A stretch of 64,000 nucleotides of DNA from Ectocarpus siliculosus (Eukaryota > Sar > Phaeophyceae > Ectocarpales > Ectocarpaceae): contig FN649740.1 in assembly GCA_000310025.1 (NCBI GenBank), forward strand, positions 5,311,611-5,375,610. Direction: 5' to 3'. The position numbers and the translations under genes were made by a program. The notes beneath the pieces were generated by a model. It worked only from the letters and a program-made list of their open reading frames with translations. It was not told the DNA's origin and did not search any database. This document shows, piece after piece, positions 1-13,030 of the stretch (the stretch's first letter is position 1; each line of letters opens with the position of its first letter).

Positions 1-670
1 ACCCGTGCCACGTCCATCGAAGAATGTTTGGATCATATGTAGACTGCTGCTGCTGTACTTCCGACATACCTCTCGCCTCCTTGCGCAGAGGTCCGCCTCC
101 TCTCTCGGAGAGGGGAATTCCCGCTCGTGCTCGATCGAGGTGGCAGATGGATGGTCCTCCTCTCTCGGGGGCGAACAATTCTACATCAACGTATATATCG
201 ATGCATGACAAGCCAGCTCCGTCCTCAAGAAGAAAGAGATGGAGGATTCTTGTAGGTTAGGAGGGACGCGCTGGTTTCCCACATGAACTACAACTTTAGA
301 GGGGAAGTCCCTTTCGGTGTAACGCTAAACCCCGTCATCGACGAGGCACCAAACGTTTTACGCACGGATAGAGTAGTAGCTGCAGTGGAATATGGTGTGC
401 TCCTGTGGCATCCATGTTGTTCACGAGAAGGATTACATTTATTTCTCGAGATTCTACTCGGCCGATTATTGGCTCAAGATCTTACTACTCAGAAGAAGCT
501 TAGACTATAACATTTTCGTGAATGTGTGTTCGGAAGCGCAGGCACGGGTATTGCGTCGAAATGGGGATGATTCTCCATCGCAGCTTTTATTTTCCTCCCT
601 CGTACACCGTCTCTCAGTCTGTCTGTGTGGTTCTCGATCTGCCTGTCGGTCTGTGTGCCTCTCTCTACTC

Positions 671-788
<118 letters not shown>

Positions 789-3152
789 ACTATATCTACT
801 ACTGTACTACAGTACACATCTCTGTCTCTCTTTCTTGCTCTCTTTATCTCTGTCTCTCTTCCTTGCCCTCTTGCTTCTCGCTTGAGGTGAGCACACACAC
901 ACACAGAGGGGCGCCGAGGGCCTGCTATGGTATGCATACGCCTCGGGTTATTTGTCACGAAGAAGACCAATCAGTGCGCCACAGAAGTATCAACCCGGAC
1001 CACACCGAACGTCGTTACACCAGTTTCAGATGCAGACCGGTGGTCTCCCACACGCCAGTCTGTGTCTGTGTCTCTGTGTCGTCATTGCAAGCCCCCCCCC
1101 GTGGGACAGTTCCGTCTCTGTCTACCTGTGCCGCGTATGTATGTGACCAAGCACTAAAGGAGAGGAACAACAAGGAAAACAGGAGTTGTTGACATCCCAC
1201 CGAACTCGCAGTTAGACGATCGGGATTCAACTTTTTAGGGCGTGAACAATTTTTGGGCTGCCCGGTGCACGGCGGTGTCAATTCTGACAAAGGGGCCTGC
1301 CTCTCTGCTGTTGTTCAGTCACACAGCGGTTTCACACGACACACAGCGAGGCGACGGCACAGCCAAGAGGCACCTGACTGAGGGGTGAGAAAGAATTGCT
1401 GGTGAAGAGTACTGCTTAGAGGTGGAGGAGCACAGCTACGGTGGAGTAACCGTCTTGTCCGCGGTGAGTGATGCTACATAGTCGGATACCAAGTGTTCGA
1501 TCAGGCCCAACACTCATCATCATGAGAGCTGGGGGAGGCACACATGTCTGTAGCTTGTTGGATGGAGACGAGGAACAATTTCGAAAGATGAGGCAGCACG
1601 GATGATGGTTGGTACCCCCCAGTTGAACTTTGCCCTTCGACGGGGATGTGGACTGCGCTACAATCCCGACCGGGCAGTTTCCTTAGCGACACATCATATG
1701 CAGACTCCTGTTGAGCAAAGCCGCACAGCGCTTCTGGCGCTGGCCTGAGTTCCTACTGCTGCCCATCACGCCCACGGTGCCTCTGCAAACAACAACGGAA
1801 ACATTTTCGCCGACAGATAAGTTGTGCAGTTACGCACGATACGCCAAATGGGGCCAAAGCAATAGCTTGACGCCCGTGAGTTATGCACTCCTTTGCATCC
1901 CGTTGCATGACCACTGTCGCGAAGAGTGCCGACAGACTGCGCACATCCGTCAGACAATACAGCAACAACAAGCTTGCACAAGAAAGAGGACAAAGAAATG
2001 TAGATCCGCCCATGACTAGACTATACACTTTCGGGGGGATTCGAAGGTTCAAAGAGAAGCAGAGCCCCCTCTATGAGCGGACGGCATGTAGTCACGGGGT
2101 GTAGAGGGTCGGAGAGGCTACAACAGAGCGCGACGTCATTCATGCCATACCCTCTTCGGCACCTGTGCATCGGAGCCGAGACGGCGAGACCCTACCAGTT
2201 GAAGGGGGTGCAGAAAAAATTTTATAGTTGGTTCTCGTGATACCCCGAAACAGTATCAGTGCCGCCGCATCTTGCCTTTCATCGCATGATGACGCAGGCA
2301 GCAAGTAGCTTATTGCCGCGGAAGAGAGGGGCGAGCGAGGAAACAGCAGTAGGCCTGTTGCTGCTTTTTCTCTCTCTTTCTCCACCTCATTTTATGTTTC
2401 TCTCAAACCTGAGGAGGGGACAGATGGCGTTTTTTACTACGCAGCAGTGCATGGATCAATGTACGTACAGTACACTACATACGCAATACTCCGGAGTATT
2501 CAGCAGCAGGACATACTGCAGCTCGCTGTGCCCATTATTTTTTAAGTAGTGTACGAAATCTGCCCTCTTTTTTGTAGACGGACCTCTCCGAACTGTATAT
2601 TTAGACTACATTTGTTTTGCTTCTTGCTTGGGCAACTTGTTTGAATCTCAGGTGTTGACTGGATCGATGGGGGGCACGGCCTGGTACGTTCCATGAAGGA
2701 AGACTTGACAATTTGACTGACCTCCAAATGACCGACCCAGCAATCACACACGCGACACGTAAGACCAGTCGGGGAAGTGTTGCGCAACGCATCATCCTAG
2801 AGAGAGCTGTTACGCAAAGCAACGGTTGGGGCTTGTCTCCAATAGCCAGTTATCACGTATTATAGTCTACCACACAACAGATTCTCTCAAACCAAGCAAA
2901 AAATATCTCACCAATACTACTAGATAGGGCGGGGCAATGAGCCGCGGGGTAGCCGACTTCATACGTTGCACATCTGCGATGCTTTTTAGAAAATATACTT
3001 AACCTCACAGAGAGACTGCCCATTCTTTTGTGCGGGATGGCGGGTGCAGTCGATCATGTTGAGTTTTGAGTCCTAGTCATCAAAAGAAAAAAGGCTATTG
3101 GAACGAACGGCCGTTGTTGGCTTGTGCATACACGAATACACCAGTATCGTAG

Positions 3153-3354
3153 GTGACACAAGATACCACACCCCCTGGACCAATTTCAAAGCTCGGTTGC
3201 TCCACACCACAAAGAATGGCGGTGCCGATAATTGTGATGTTGGAACCGTCTCGTCGAGAGCTTTCCGACAACGTCTCGCTGGGTCTAGGCATCCTCTTCG
3301 ACGTGGAGTCTCGAGCTTAAGAATCGATGCAGGGGGTGTGGTATCTTGTGCCAC
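3153..3354. mobile_element. Probable MITE with 25-bp terminal inverted repeats
   Basis: The ends of this 202-bp interval are inverted repeats of 25 bp with one mismatch: 3153-3177 begins GTGACACAAGATACCACACC, and the complement of 3330-3354 begins GTGGCACAAGATACCACACC. Short non-coding elements with such termini are typical of MITEs. I could not see a clear target-site duplication next to the termini, so the exact ends and the superfamily are undecided. Confidence 0.55.
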
Positions 3355-4009
3355 CTGCGGTAGGCGTCATACGTACGTTCCCCCACCGATTGGATTTTCG
3401 GTAGCTTCTCTGCACAGAGTGACACAACACCAATGAAAGGCCTTTTTTCCTGTGGACTGGTTTGTTTCCAGGTAACCCCTCCTCACACACCGAAGCAGCA
3501 GCAATGACAATGGCATCCGCCACGAGCTGTGTGCATGGCGCCCTTCCTCCGCTAGTGCTGTCTTGCCCCTCCCAGCGGTGTTGTGTGTTTAGCTGAGTGC
3601 TTCCTCTGTTCCAACTGCGTGACTACGTGTGGGTGGGTGGGAGGTCTCCAATGTTTTGGTCCTCCATTACCTTGACAACTCCCGGGGATGCGGGTGAGAA
3701 TCTCCTATGGTTTTGGGGTATAAATGCCGGTGAAGCACGACCATCTGCTGCCGGAGCACGACCAAACCATTGTGGTGAAGAGAGCGCCCTATTTTATTCT
3801 TCGTCACAAGCCAACAGATCGTCAATCGGTGCTCTATAGACCTCGTGCTGGTCGAAAAAGAGAGAAAATTCAGGCGGTAACTTTTAGAAACTTTGGCCCC
3901 TGGTAGATAGAGCCTGTTTCTTCCTCCTGGGACGGGGAGAAAAGAACGGTCGCGCTTCGCGCTCCGCGGTTCATTAATAGTTCAAGACAAAGCAGCGACA
4001 ACAGCGGGA

Positions 4010-4500
4010 GTTCGCCAAAGAAAGCTCATTGGGTTGCGGAGTCCCGACCTGGGCATAAATGTATTCCAGTTGAAGACACCATCGAGCAACGGTATGCATT
4101 CGTGTTTTGGTACGCCCAGATTTGTTGCTGGGGCGATGCTGTCGAAGGCTGCAGCTAGCTGCGGCCCGAAATCCGCAAACAAGATATAGGTTCATACCAT
4201 TTTTTATGCATTCCTGTACGCGCTGTCACAGATCCAATTCTTGAACTGTAGGGTGAGCCTTGGTACGTAATACTACAGTTGGGAAAATTGAGTGGATGAC
4301 AGTGCGTGAGATCGTTTGATTGTGAATGGTATGGATGCAGGTCAGAGGACTTTTCGGACTACAGTTTGCTGCAGCCTTCGACAGCACGCCCCCCGGCAAC
4401 AGATTTCGGCGTATCGATGTGCATGCCGCTCCTACATAATGTCCTCCAAAATGTTTTTCCGCGTCGGGGCTCCACCAGCCAGAAAGTAGTTGTTGGTGGG
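4010..4500. repeat. Large imperfect inverted repeat (fold-back)
   Basis: The left arm (about 4030-4154) matches the reverse complement of the right arm (about 4369-4480) with small indels, and the spacer is about 210 bp. The inner 17 bp are perfect: GCTGTCGAAGGCTGCAG at 4138-4154 pairs with CTGCAGCCTTCGACAGC at 4369-4385. Further out, CGACCTGGGCATAAATGT pairs loosely with the complement of the segment near 4455. This is either a fold-back element or two inverted copies of one repeat. No coding capacity is seen. Confidence 0.5.
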
Positions 4501-5775
4501 TATCTTGGACGAAGACCAGAACAAGTAACTGGGGTTGGCAAAAAAACCCTATAAATTAACTTGCTGTGCTGACGGCAACGAACAACAAACCATTTATTGT
4601 TGTGCGAGGTTCCATGGCTGTCTTTACACCACTCTAGAGTCGACGAAGATACCCCCACAGAGCTAGGTTACACCGTGCGAATTTGGGTGTCTTGCTAAAG
4701 CACCAATGGGAGGTAGACTAAGGGAAGAGACAGCATGCGATGCTTCCCTTGGAGACCGTGGAAAATTGGCTCTCGGGGACATGGAAAACACGGCGCGTCC
4801 CAGGCGGCACGTGCAAGTAAACATGTTGTGTACCCACGCGCCGTCTAGGTCGGAGCGGGTTACACCTGACTCGGTCCGGGTACGTGCTGTGGGTGACGAA
4901 AAACCAAGTGGACAATTCGATCGCAGAAAATAGTTTACTGTGCCATGATCGAAGCAAGCCTTAGGATTAGTGTTCGTCTCTGAACAAAAGCGCCTCTTCG
5001 TGCCTGCTAAATTGAGTCCTCGGTACCAGGGACGAAATACATAAATACGCGTTGCCATGGATGGGTACGACGGGAAAGAATAAGTAATTTTGACTATTTT
5101 GGCCCGTGGTGGCATAGAAACACGAGAATGTTCTCTTTGGGCAAATCTATGTGGGTCCCCGTGCTAGCGGAGGGATACGTGATATCGAAGGGAGAGAAGA
5201 ACGCGAAAGGGTTTGTTTCGACACTGGTTAAGGTCGCCATTTCCGCGTTCGAGTTGTCCGCGGGTTTTTCCCTCCTCCCTCCACCCTTTGGCCTTGGTAC
5301 TGGATCTTACGCTCGCTGTCACTCACAGCTTGCGCCCCAACCAAACCAGGTGTACAAGAGATGAGCGCAGTAAGGAATTTCTTTTTGGGGCACACGTCCA
5401 ACGTGATTGCAAAGAAGTCTTTCACTGCACGGTGCATCCTGAGGCAAACGCAGCGAACCCGAAAGGCTCAACACTACATCAAACACCTAACCTGGAATAT
5501 ATAGAGCGATTTTTTTAGGTCGAGTTCACCCTGGTCAAGACGGCGTTTGGCTGGATCGAGGCATGGCGTGGATACATCTTGAACGGCCTACCTGGTACTG
5601 CACTAGGAGTACACATGGGAAACACTCCCACAAGTTTCATGGTAGATGACTGCATATGGGCAACGAACAACGACGAAACCATTCACCCACTCAACCCACG
5701 AATAGCTTGCCCGAAGGAGTTACCGTTCTGAACAGTTTCTTCGTCGTTATGAAATGACTAGGTTTCAGGTTACCC

Positions 5776-6986
5776 ATGTCGGAGTCGAAGGCGCCGTTGC
5801 GAAGGCGGCGATCGAAGTTGAAGCCAGGGATGTGTCTCAAGGCTTTTCGGTTGGAGTGCGAACGGGACGCAAGGGGAACCGTGAACGTCGAGGCGCACGA
5901 AGTCCACACAGTGATTGGTGAAGACGACAAGTTTTCGGAGTCGTACATCAACCCGGACGACGGCTTCTTTCGCCGAGATCCGCTGTCGTACGAAAGGAGG
6001 AGGATATACGAACGGTCGTCGTTCAACATACAACCGCCACGTCAGCGCTTGAAGGCCCTCGAGACGGAAACTGACGCGCAAATCATCCACGTCAGCGACG
6101 AGCCACTCGAACCCAAGAGGTTTCCCCCATTGAGAAAGACTCCGGGTGAGGGGTTCCGTGAAACAAACGCCACCGAGGTGATATTCGGGGTTGATCCCAG
6201 CCACGGATGCCCTCGCCCATGGGTGACTCCGGTGGCCTTCCGCCTGATCAAGGTGGGTGCAGTGCATGGAGGAAGGTGTGCTGGGGAAAGCACGCACGTC
6301 CGACCTGACCCCCGGCCGCTGTTACTTAGGCTCCACTTAGGAACGAAAGTGTACTACGGAATAAGGTCACGAAGTTCGATGGGGGCGCGTGTGTCGTAGC
6401 TATAGTGTGTGCTTGCATCCAGTGCCAGCAAGTGAAGTATTTGGATCAACGCGTGTAGGTGTCCCTGGTTGACGGGTGGCCTACACAAAAATCTGAAGAA
6501 TTGAGTCGAGACAGAGTATGAGAGGTACACAGGAAGCCCCTCGTGGTGCAGCGATGACATACATCAGTCGCCCAGCACGACATATATCTGATTGCCGCTG
6601 ACCCCCCCCGCCAACCCACTCTCTGACGTTGATCTTCCTAGCAGGAAGTTTGGGAGCAGGTGACCAATGCCGGGGGCGTGTTCACGGCGGACTACGACTT
6701 GAGCAAGTCTGGCTGGGCTATGTTCCACACAATTTACATCTGTCCGGCGCCGGGCACGGCGATGTACGTGCAGGCATTCAGAGTGGAGCCAAAGACGGTC
6801 CAGTGTTGCAGCTCCGGGTGGAACCACGTGGACAGGCCGTTGTTTCGCTCTGGAGGGAGATTGTTCAATGCGGACTTTTCGCCCATCAACGTGGACGTCC
6901 TAGACCCGGTGGTTTTCAAACCCATCCGGCGACTCCTAAACAATCCACCGGCTCTGACCGCTAATGCCGACGCGGCGTGGGTGTAG
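5776..6986 (+). CDS. Two-exon protein of unknown function
   Basis: Exon 1 is 5776-6252 and exon 2 is 6645-6986. The donor at 6253 (AAG|GTGGGT) and the acceptor ending at 6644 (CCTAGCAG|GAAG) are both phase 0 and join into 272 residues. The ATG at 5776 opens with a basic stretch (MSESKAPLRRRRSKLKPG). A good acceptor (TTTCAG) lies just upstream at 5763-5768, so 5' untranslated or further coding exons may precede it. The C-terminal half has a well-formed globular look (for example SGWAMFHTIYICPAPGTAMY and FNADFSPINVDVLDP) and ends at TAG. I see no signal peptide or membrane helix and do not recognise the family. Continuity across the intron and codon-like composition in both exons make it a likely real gene. 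Confidence 0.6.
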
Positions 6987-9375
6987 TGTTGCGGATGGCG
7001 TTCAGAACGAGGTGTTTTCGGAGGATTCCCCTCAACTCGTGTTTTTTGACAGATTGCTGGGAAGGATAAGGTGTCTCGAGGGTTGAAGATTGCCAACGAT
7101 GTCGTCCGTCGAGAATTGTAGTGGTATGTTGTGCATTGCCCATTTTTTCAGTAGTCTTCACACGCCCGTTCCGCCCCAAACATACCAAACAAAGGCTGAA
7201 AATGTACTCGCCATGGTTTTTTCGTTCAGGTTTTTGTTTACAACGTTGTCCAGAACGTAGCGCTTGGATGTGTGGGTGTGGGTCAAGGTTAGGGTTAGAG
7301 TTGGGTTGTTTTGGGTGGGGTCCGGTCGACCTCTACCCAGACGTTCGATGCTTCGTCGAACTTGCAGGGCAAAGGGTGGTTTGGGTAGGGTTTTTTCGAG
7401 GGTTGAAGTCGTATGGGTTTCGCATCCTGTCGACCTCTAGGAGTTTGGGTGTTTCAGGATCTAGGCTTGACAGTTTTTAGTTCACGCCACAGAGATGGTT
7501 ACTGAGCTCAAAGTAGCCTCAAAAGCCCATGCACTACGCAGATTGTACGAGTGCACGGATAGTTTTATCACCTGCATGGGGTTGACGGTGAACCCCTCAG
7601 GCGCTCGATTAAGATTGAGAAGGGTTCCAATACAGCAACCAAACTTTTGATATCACAGTAGCAGATTCAGGTTCTCAAATACATTGTAGCATTTGTTCAG
7701 TGTTCGAAACGGCGTATATTATTTTTGCAGACCCTTCCTTGGACGCAGAGGCTTTATTGACCTCGGGCTGCATGTATTTTATTTCTCGCCGAATGTATTC
7801 TCAAGGATAGAGAGCTCTTAACTCGCGTGTTGGGCATGACTTACCGTATGGGGCGTGACTGGCGTGAACGGCCAGGTCGCAGTTCGAAGGCTTCGGATTA
7901 GCCGGGGGGCGAGTGGCGAGTGACAGGGCAAAGGAGGGCGGACGACAGGGGCGGATGCCGATGCGGGAGGTATCTAGTAAGGATATAGACAGAGCGAGAG
8001 ATCTAAATTGAGAGAGAAGCACCAGTAAAAAAATCCCCAAAAAGGACGGCGGACACGACTGAAAACGGCTACTCCGTATATATGTGGCTGTTGTATTACC
8101 GTTCGTCATGGTTGTGGCGGGTCAGAAGAATGTACTACCCGTGCGAAAACCGGACATCATGATGAGAGCTCTGACCAAAAATGCTCTCGAGTTCACGTTA
8201 CGCGCCTCCAGTAGTTGCTTTATAATAACGCCAGACCTGATTGTCGGCTTGCCCCATGAGTACGTTCCAGTGGTGTGAAAATAGGACTGGGGCCTCCCAA
8301 CTGCGTGGCACAGCGTAGGCCAAACACCGTGCTCAATTTGGTAGTGACCTTGTAACGGCCGGTCTCTACAGCTGTGGACCGTGAAAGAGGCTCGATAATC
8401 GTTGGGTTATGGATCATCAATATTCCTCACTTTCGACTGACGTTCTTTGCTCCAATACGGGGCAGCAGACGGTGGCACAACCCAGAGAGCAAACGGCACG
8501 GAAATGGCCCAACAACGCCCAGTTTCACAGATGGACATCGACAATAACGCACGACCCTTCACACCACAAGGCGATGTGCCGCCGCTTGGTAGTCCATCGA
8601 CACTTCCCATGTATCCTCCAAACCGGCATCCTGTCTACCAAACGGAGCCCCCATGCTGGTTTCCTCGTCATTTTTCAAGAAGCCCAGACCAAACCAATAG
8701 TGTTCCATCACGCAATCCCGAACAGCTACAACTTGGACTTGCGTATCTGAAGAAGACACCAAAATAATCGTAGCTGCGGCTTTAATCTGCCAGATACACT
8801 CCCCGTAGCTTTGTCTAGGAGGCACGTCAAAACCACGAAGACGATCGATGCCTCAAACTCTTGTCTTGAGAGTCCCAAGCGGGGGGCATCTTGCAAGCGA
8901 TTGTTCTATGCGCTTCGGTACTGATCACTCGGTGCCTGTCCTCATCCTCGTTGTTGCGAACGGAAACAAGAAGCACATCAACGTATTCCTCAGCTTGTGG
9001 AACACCAACATGCGAAAACAACGGCGAGGGCTGCACTGTCATGTTGGCTAGAAAAGTCTACCATCTCGAGCCTGGTTTGTTCGTTCATCGCTTTTCCGTA
9101 TGGTCGCCGTTACAGAGGAAACAGGAAACCTTTCCACGCTGAAAGTCGACTTCTGGAAGCATCGAGAACGAGCAACTATTAAATAACTGTGTTCCGAAAG
9201 AGACAGAGCCAGTGCGTACTATCCAGGCATGCATTTCACAAGGAGGAACGAGGCACGTTGTGTGCACCGGTCTTGGCTACAACCGGCGGCACATCCGATA
9301 CGACGACCAAAAGACAAAGACATCTACTTCGAAGTACAGCAGTAGCAACGCTGGCCTGTGCAGATGACTGATGAC
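6987..9375. other. Intergenic, no confident gene; telomere-like tract
   Basis: No gene is supported. At about 7280-7400 there is a G/T-rich stretch with telomere-like units (AAGGTTAGGGTTAGAG followed by GGGTTG/GGGTAGGG variants). A proline-rich open frame at 8447-8767 (+, 106 codons) and two short open frames on the opposite strand (8559-8825 and 8827-9042) overlap or adjoin each other. None shows a recognisable domain, and I cannot choose between strands. Confidence 0.4.
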
Positions 9376-10143
9376 TCAAAGCAACACCCCCCCTTCGTCA
9401 CGATCTCCGCCGCCTGTCTCTGGAGCTGCCGCAGAAACTTGATCTGAACCGCCAGTTTCAGGGGTCTTGTCCGATGCCTGGCTATTGCCCGCCACGATGC
9501 TGCTCCCGGCGGGAGGGATTGGTGGTGCTGCGTCGAGACTCATTGAAGCGGTCATGGTGCTGATGACGTCACCGGACCCGCCTCCAGTACTAACTTCCGT
9601 TGGGCTCACCGTACGACCAGTAATTTCACTAGAGGTACCATTGTGTCTACCCATCGATTGGGCAACCAGAGGTCCGGAGGCACTGACAGCGATCCGTGCT
9701 GATGAGGAGGGCGCCGCTGCTGTGGCCATGTGCGGGCGTTGAGTCTTCAAGTCAGAGATGGCGAGTCGGAGGGTCTTCACGCGATGTCGTCTTCTTACCA
9801 GCACTGCCTTGTTCTCCTCGATGGCTTGCTCGAGGTCTTCGTCTCCCGGCGCTCCGTTCAAGAACTGTCGCCCACAAGAGGGGAGGCCAAGTCAGGGATG
9901 GGAGGGGAAATTTGCACATCGGCGAATAAGGGTAGGACAGGGATTTGCAAGGACCTTCCACCCAACGATCTATTTTGCTGTGAGACCTAGAAAACCATCT
10001 TCTGTGATATCGGGGAGGGCGTAAAGGAGTCCATGATCATTTGTTCGAAGGATCGCCAATCAGCAGCCGGCTCAATACGGTTGTAGCCCATAACGTAGGC
10101 ATACGGGGTACAGGAGCGGACAGCCCGCACGCGGTGCTGGTTC
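9376..10143 (-). CDS. Possible terminal exons of an unknown gene
   Basis: The terminal exon would be 9864-9376, with acceptor GGGCGACAG|TTC. It contains a charged, coiled-coil-like segment (EDLEQAIEENKAVLVRRRHR) followed by a Ser/Thr/Gly/Ala-rich tail to the stop. A candidate preceding exon at 10143-9996 (acceptor CGCCCAG|G, weak donor ATG|GTTTTC) reads in phase into it and contains YVMGYNRIEPAADWRSFEQM. No start codon or further upstream exon was found, and no family is recognised. The low-complexity tail means chance openness is a real alternative. Confidence 0.3.
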
Positions 10144-12660
10144 CTGGGCGAAAAAAATGCGAGACATGGGAACATGGCACCAACTCTGCAGTTCTAGAGT
10201 GCTATGGCTGCATGCGTGTGATGCATATTGATAGCAGCACGGGATCATGCAGGCAGCTAGCCCCGTTTCGGCTGCGGTTTGGTTCGGTTACAACAAGCTG
10301 CGGAGCGGCGAACACGGCCCTGAAGATATGGTAGCTCCACTTACACCGAATGCATTTGAATAGAGGCAGAGCATCCGCACGTAGGCAAACGCTTATGTTG
10401 GAACGGAAGAACTAAGAATATAGCATCTATGTATTAAAGGGGTAGAACCGGGTAGATACCCGTCCTACCACCAATTACATGTCGACTATGTAGGACATTA
10501 TGTAGGACAGAGACAGATGATTGGTTGATGGCCACGCCGACGAGCCGGAAGCCCCTAGAAAGACGTAGCACAGCAGCAGCAGCACATGACACACGTAGAC
10601 AACACACGAGAAAACCAGCACAGCAGCACACGAAACTGCTGTGAACCAAGGGCAGCCGAAGGCGCACATAATAGGAGGTCGGGTTCGACTGCCAGAGCCG
10701 GTTGGCTGCTGTCGGCAGCACCACACGCGAGGGAGGCGACACAGGTCGAATCTGCTGCTGCTGCATGCTGCTTTCATCAATCTGCAGGCCGATCTTTTGA
10801 GCTTGCTACACAGATGCATCCCTGAAACAGGGACAATGAGACTTACAAACTGCTTTAGGCCAAGGTGTCCAAAGGAACACATCATACGAGGCATCGAGAG
10901 CGATTTTTGAAGCCCGTTGCCTGCTGCTAGCAGCGTATAAGCGAGTGAAGCAAGTGCACACAAGTCAATCAATCTGCGGCTATCTTCGCCGGTCTGTCTG
11001 CAGGCCGATCTTCTTTTGATCCACAACAGACGCGCCCCAAAGTAGAGAGACAAGGAGATGTACACACGCTGCCGGCCAACGCGACCAAGTACACACGGAC
11101 ATAGGGGGCGTCGGGGGCGATTTTTAGAGCCCTTTGCCGCTGCTACGAGCGTATGCGAGGGAAGAAAGTGGTGCACAACCACACCGCGGCAGCAGCAGCA
11201 GCAGCAGCAGCAGCAGCTGATTCATGAGAGCTTCATCCACACCGTACACAACACCTTCACTCGTCCCCGCGCTGCTAAACAGCAGCAGCCCTGCGTACAC
11301 GGCTGACTGGTGATGTTGGGTGAGGTGTGAGCATGTGCAGTAGCAGTGGTGACCTCTCTGTGAGGCTCCATCCACATCTATCTACGCCTCGCGTCTGTCT
11401 CTCCGCCCGTTCTTTTTCGCGCTTCGCGCAAAATATTTTGATTATTTTTGTTGGGCCCCTGTATGTAGGGAGGATAGCCGTTGTATGAGTAGTTGTTGCG
11501 TACACGTGCACATCTGCGAAACGACCTGTAGACGTAAACCGGTGATCCTCGTCCACACATGTTTGTATCCATGTGGATGCCAACAATCAGAATAACTCTG
11601 GCGAAATTTCTGCTTGTGCTTGGAAATCCTGACACCAAGGACCGGTGCGGCATATGCCCCCCGTAAATTTTTCGAAAAAAAGGTCTCAAACCGCCTGCTC
11701 CCTTGCTTGTTCCGCACCGCTAGGAAAGAAAAAGGGGAACATATTTATGCAGTGTACTACGGAAGCTTAGCTGGTTATTGCGATGGTGACAGGTCCATGA
11801 ACGGGCTTCAAGTTTATTTTGGGGGGGGTGGATACCGAGTCCGTGACGCAGTACGCAACACAAACTCGCTCCCTCAGCAAGGTGTGTCTGCCTGTCGCTC
11901 CGCACGAAACGCCTTGTAGACTACACCATAGCGTACTCCTACTAGTGGAACCAGCTGGTACCAGCGATAGCTCTAACAATAGTTGGCGTAGTCCGTCGCC
12001 GGGGATACATGCCTGCCAGTCAGAGGTTCAACCGAGCAATGTACAACTGTCAAGTACAGCAGTTTGTGTAGGGTACCTGGGCCAGTTCAACGTTGGAGCG
12101 CACGAGGTGATAAATGGAATTCTCGGTCTCAGCAAGGTCAGCTTCCATCACCTCCAAGCCCCCTTCCATCTCTTGCTGCTCCATCCTTCCGGTGTGTTTG
12201 TTGAAACACGATCTCACCAACGGCATTAATCAACGCAACGCAACACGCCCGAGGAACCCCATGCCCCAAGCCCCAAGTGCAGCGGGATGCGGGATGCGGG
12301 GGTCTGTTGGTTCAGATACCGGTTCGCAGGCGGCGTAATTACTCACCACCCAACCACCCCCATGCGACGGCGCCAGGCGCTGTCTTTTACAGTCTAGGGG
12401 ACCCCCACCTCCCTCCCTATTGTAGATCTTGAGATCACCACACATCATGAGATAGGAGGAGCACGCGGGAGGGAAGAGTAGCACGCACCTCTATGCACGC
12501 CTGGATTCCGTGACACCTGTTAGTGGAGGATAGCTGATGCCTACTGAAGGTGAGATGGTTTGGATCAGCGGGCCGTGGCAGAGGGTTGCGTGGAGTGTAC
12601 ATAGCGACAACAGCAGTACCATGCAGTTCAAAACAGCACTGCTGTACATCAGTTAGCGCC
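10144..12660. other. Intergenic, no supportable gene
   Basis: Nothing convincing is coded here. A (GCA)n tract lies at about 11190-11218. Short related blocks containing 'CAGGCCGATCTT' and 'AGCGTATAAGCGAG / AGCGTATGCGAGG' recur at 10780-11170, suggesting locally duplicated non-coding DNA. The longest open frame (10475-11182, -) shows no protein-like features. Confidence 0.4.
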
Positions 12661-12666
12661 CGCAAT

Positions 12667-12811
12667 TAAGAAACGCTTATTTCAGGTCCAGCCTCGAATT
12701 CTTATTGTGGGCTATTAACTCAGCGTATGTCGTTCAGTTTTTTATATATCATGTTTCTTATTTTGTCGTGCAGCCAAATCCTGCTGAATTTCTTAAATCG
12801 GCAATTTCTTA
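12667..12811. repeat. TTTCTTA motif cluster, left
   Basis: Exact TTTCTTA occurs at 12754, 12789 and 12805, its complement TAAGAAA at 12667, and a near match (ATTCTTA) near 12698. With the denser right-hand cluster it brackets the fold-back element, as subterminal motif arrays do in some DNA transposons. The function is unknown. Confidence 0.55.
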
Positions 12812-13030
12812 TTTCTCTGCTTTCCTCGCCTCCCGTACTCAACCCCGATTCTCACTACCGACGGCTGCACGTAAGGCCACTCCCTAGAAGCGAAATGTAT
12901 TCAACGGCAACGTCTTGCTGTCGCTACAAGGTCTTCTACCCCCCTCATGAGTGAGGGCTGAAACTAAACAAATGCATGAACACCGCATGATGCCTCACCC
13001 GCACGCCGACAGACAACAACGAAAATCAGA

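Noticed and set aside
8447-8767. 106-codon proline-rich open frame (+)
   Set aside because: Reads plausibly but has no domain, and competing open frames on the other strand look equally plausible.
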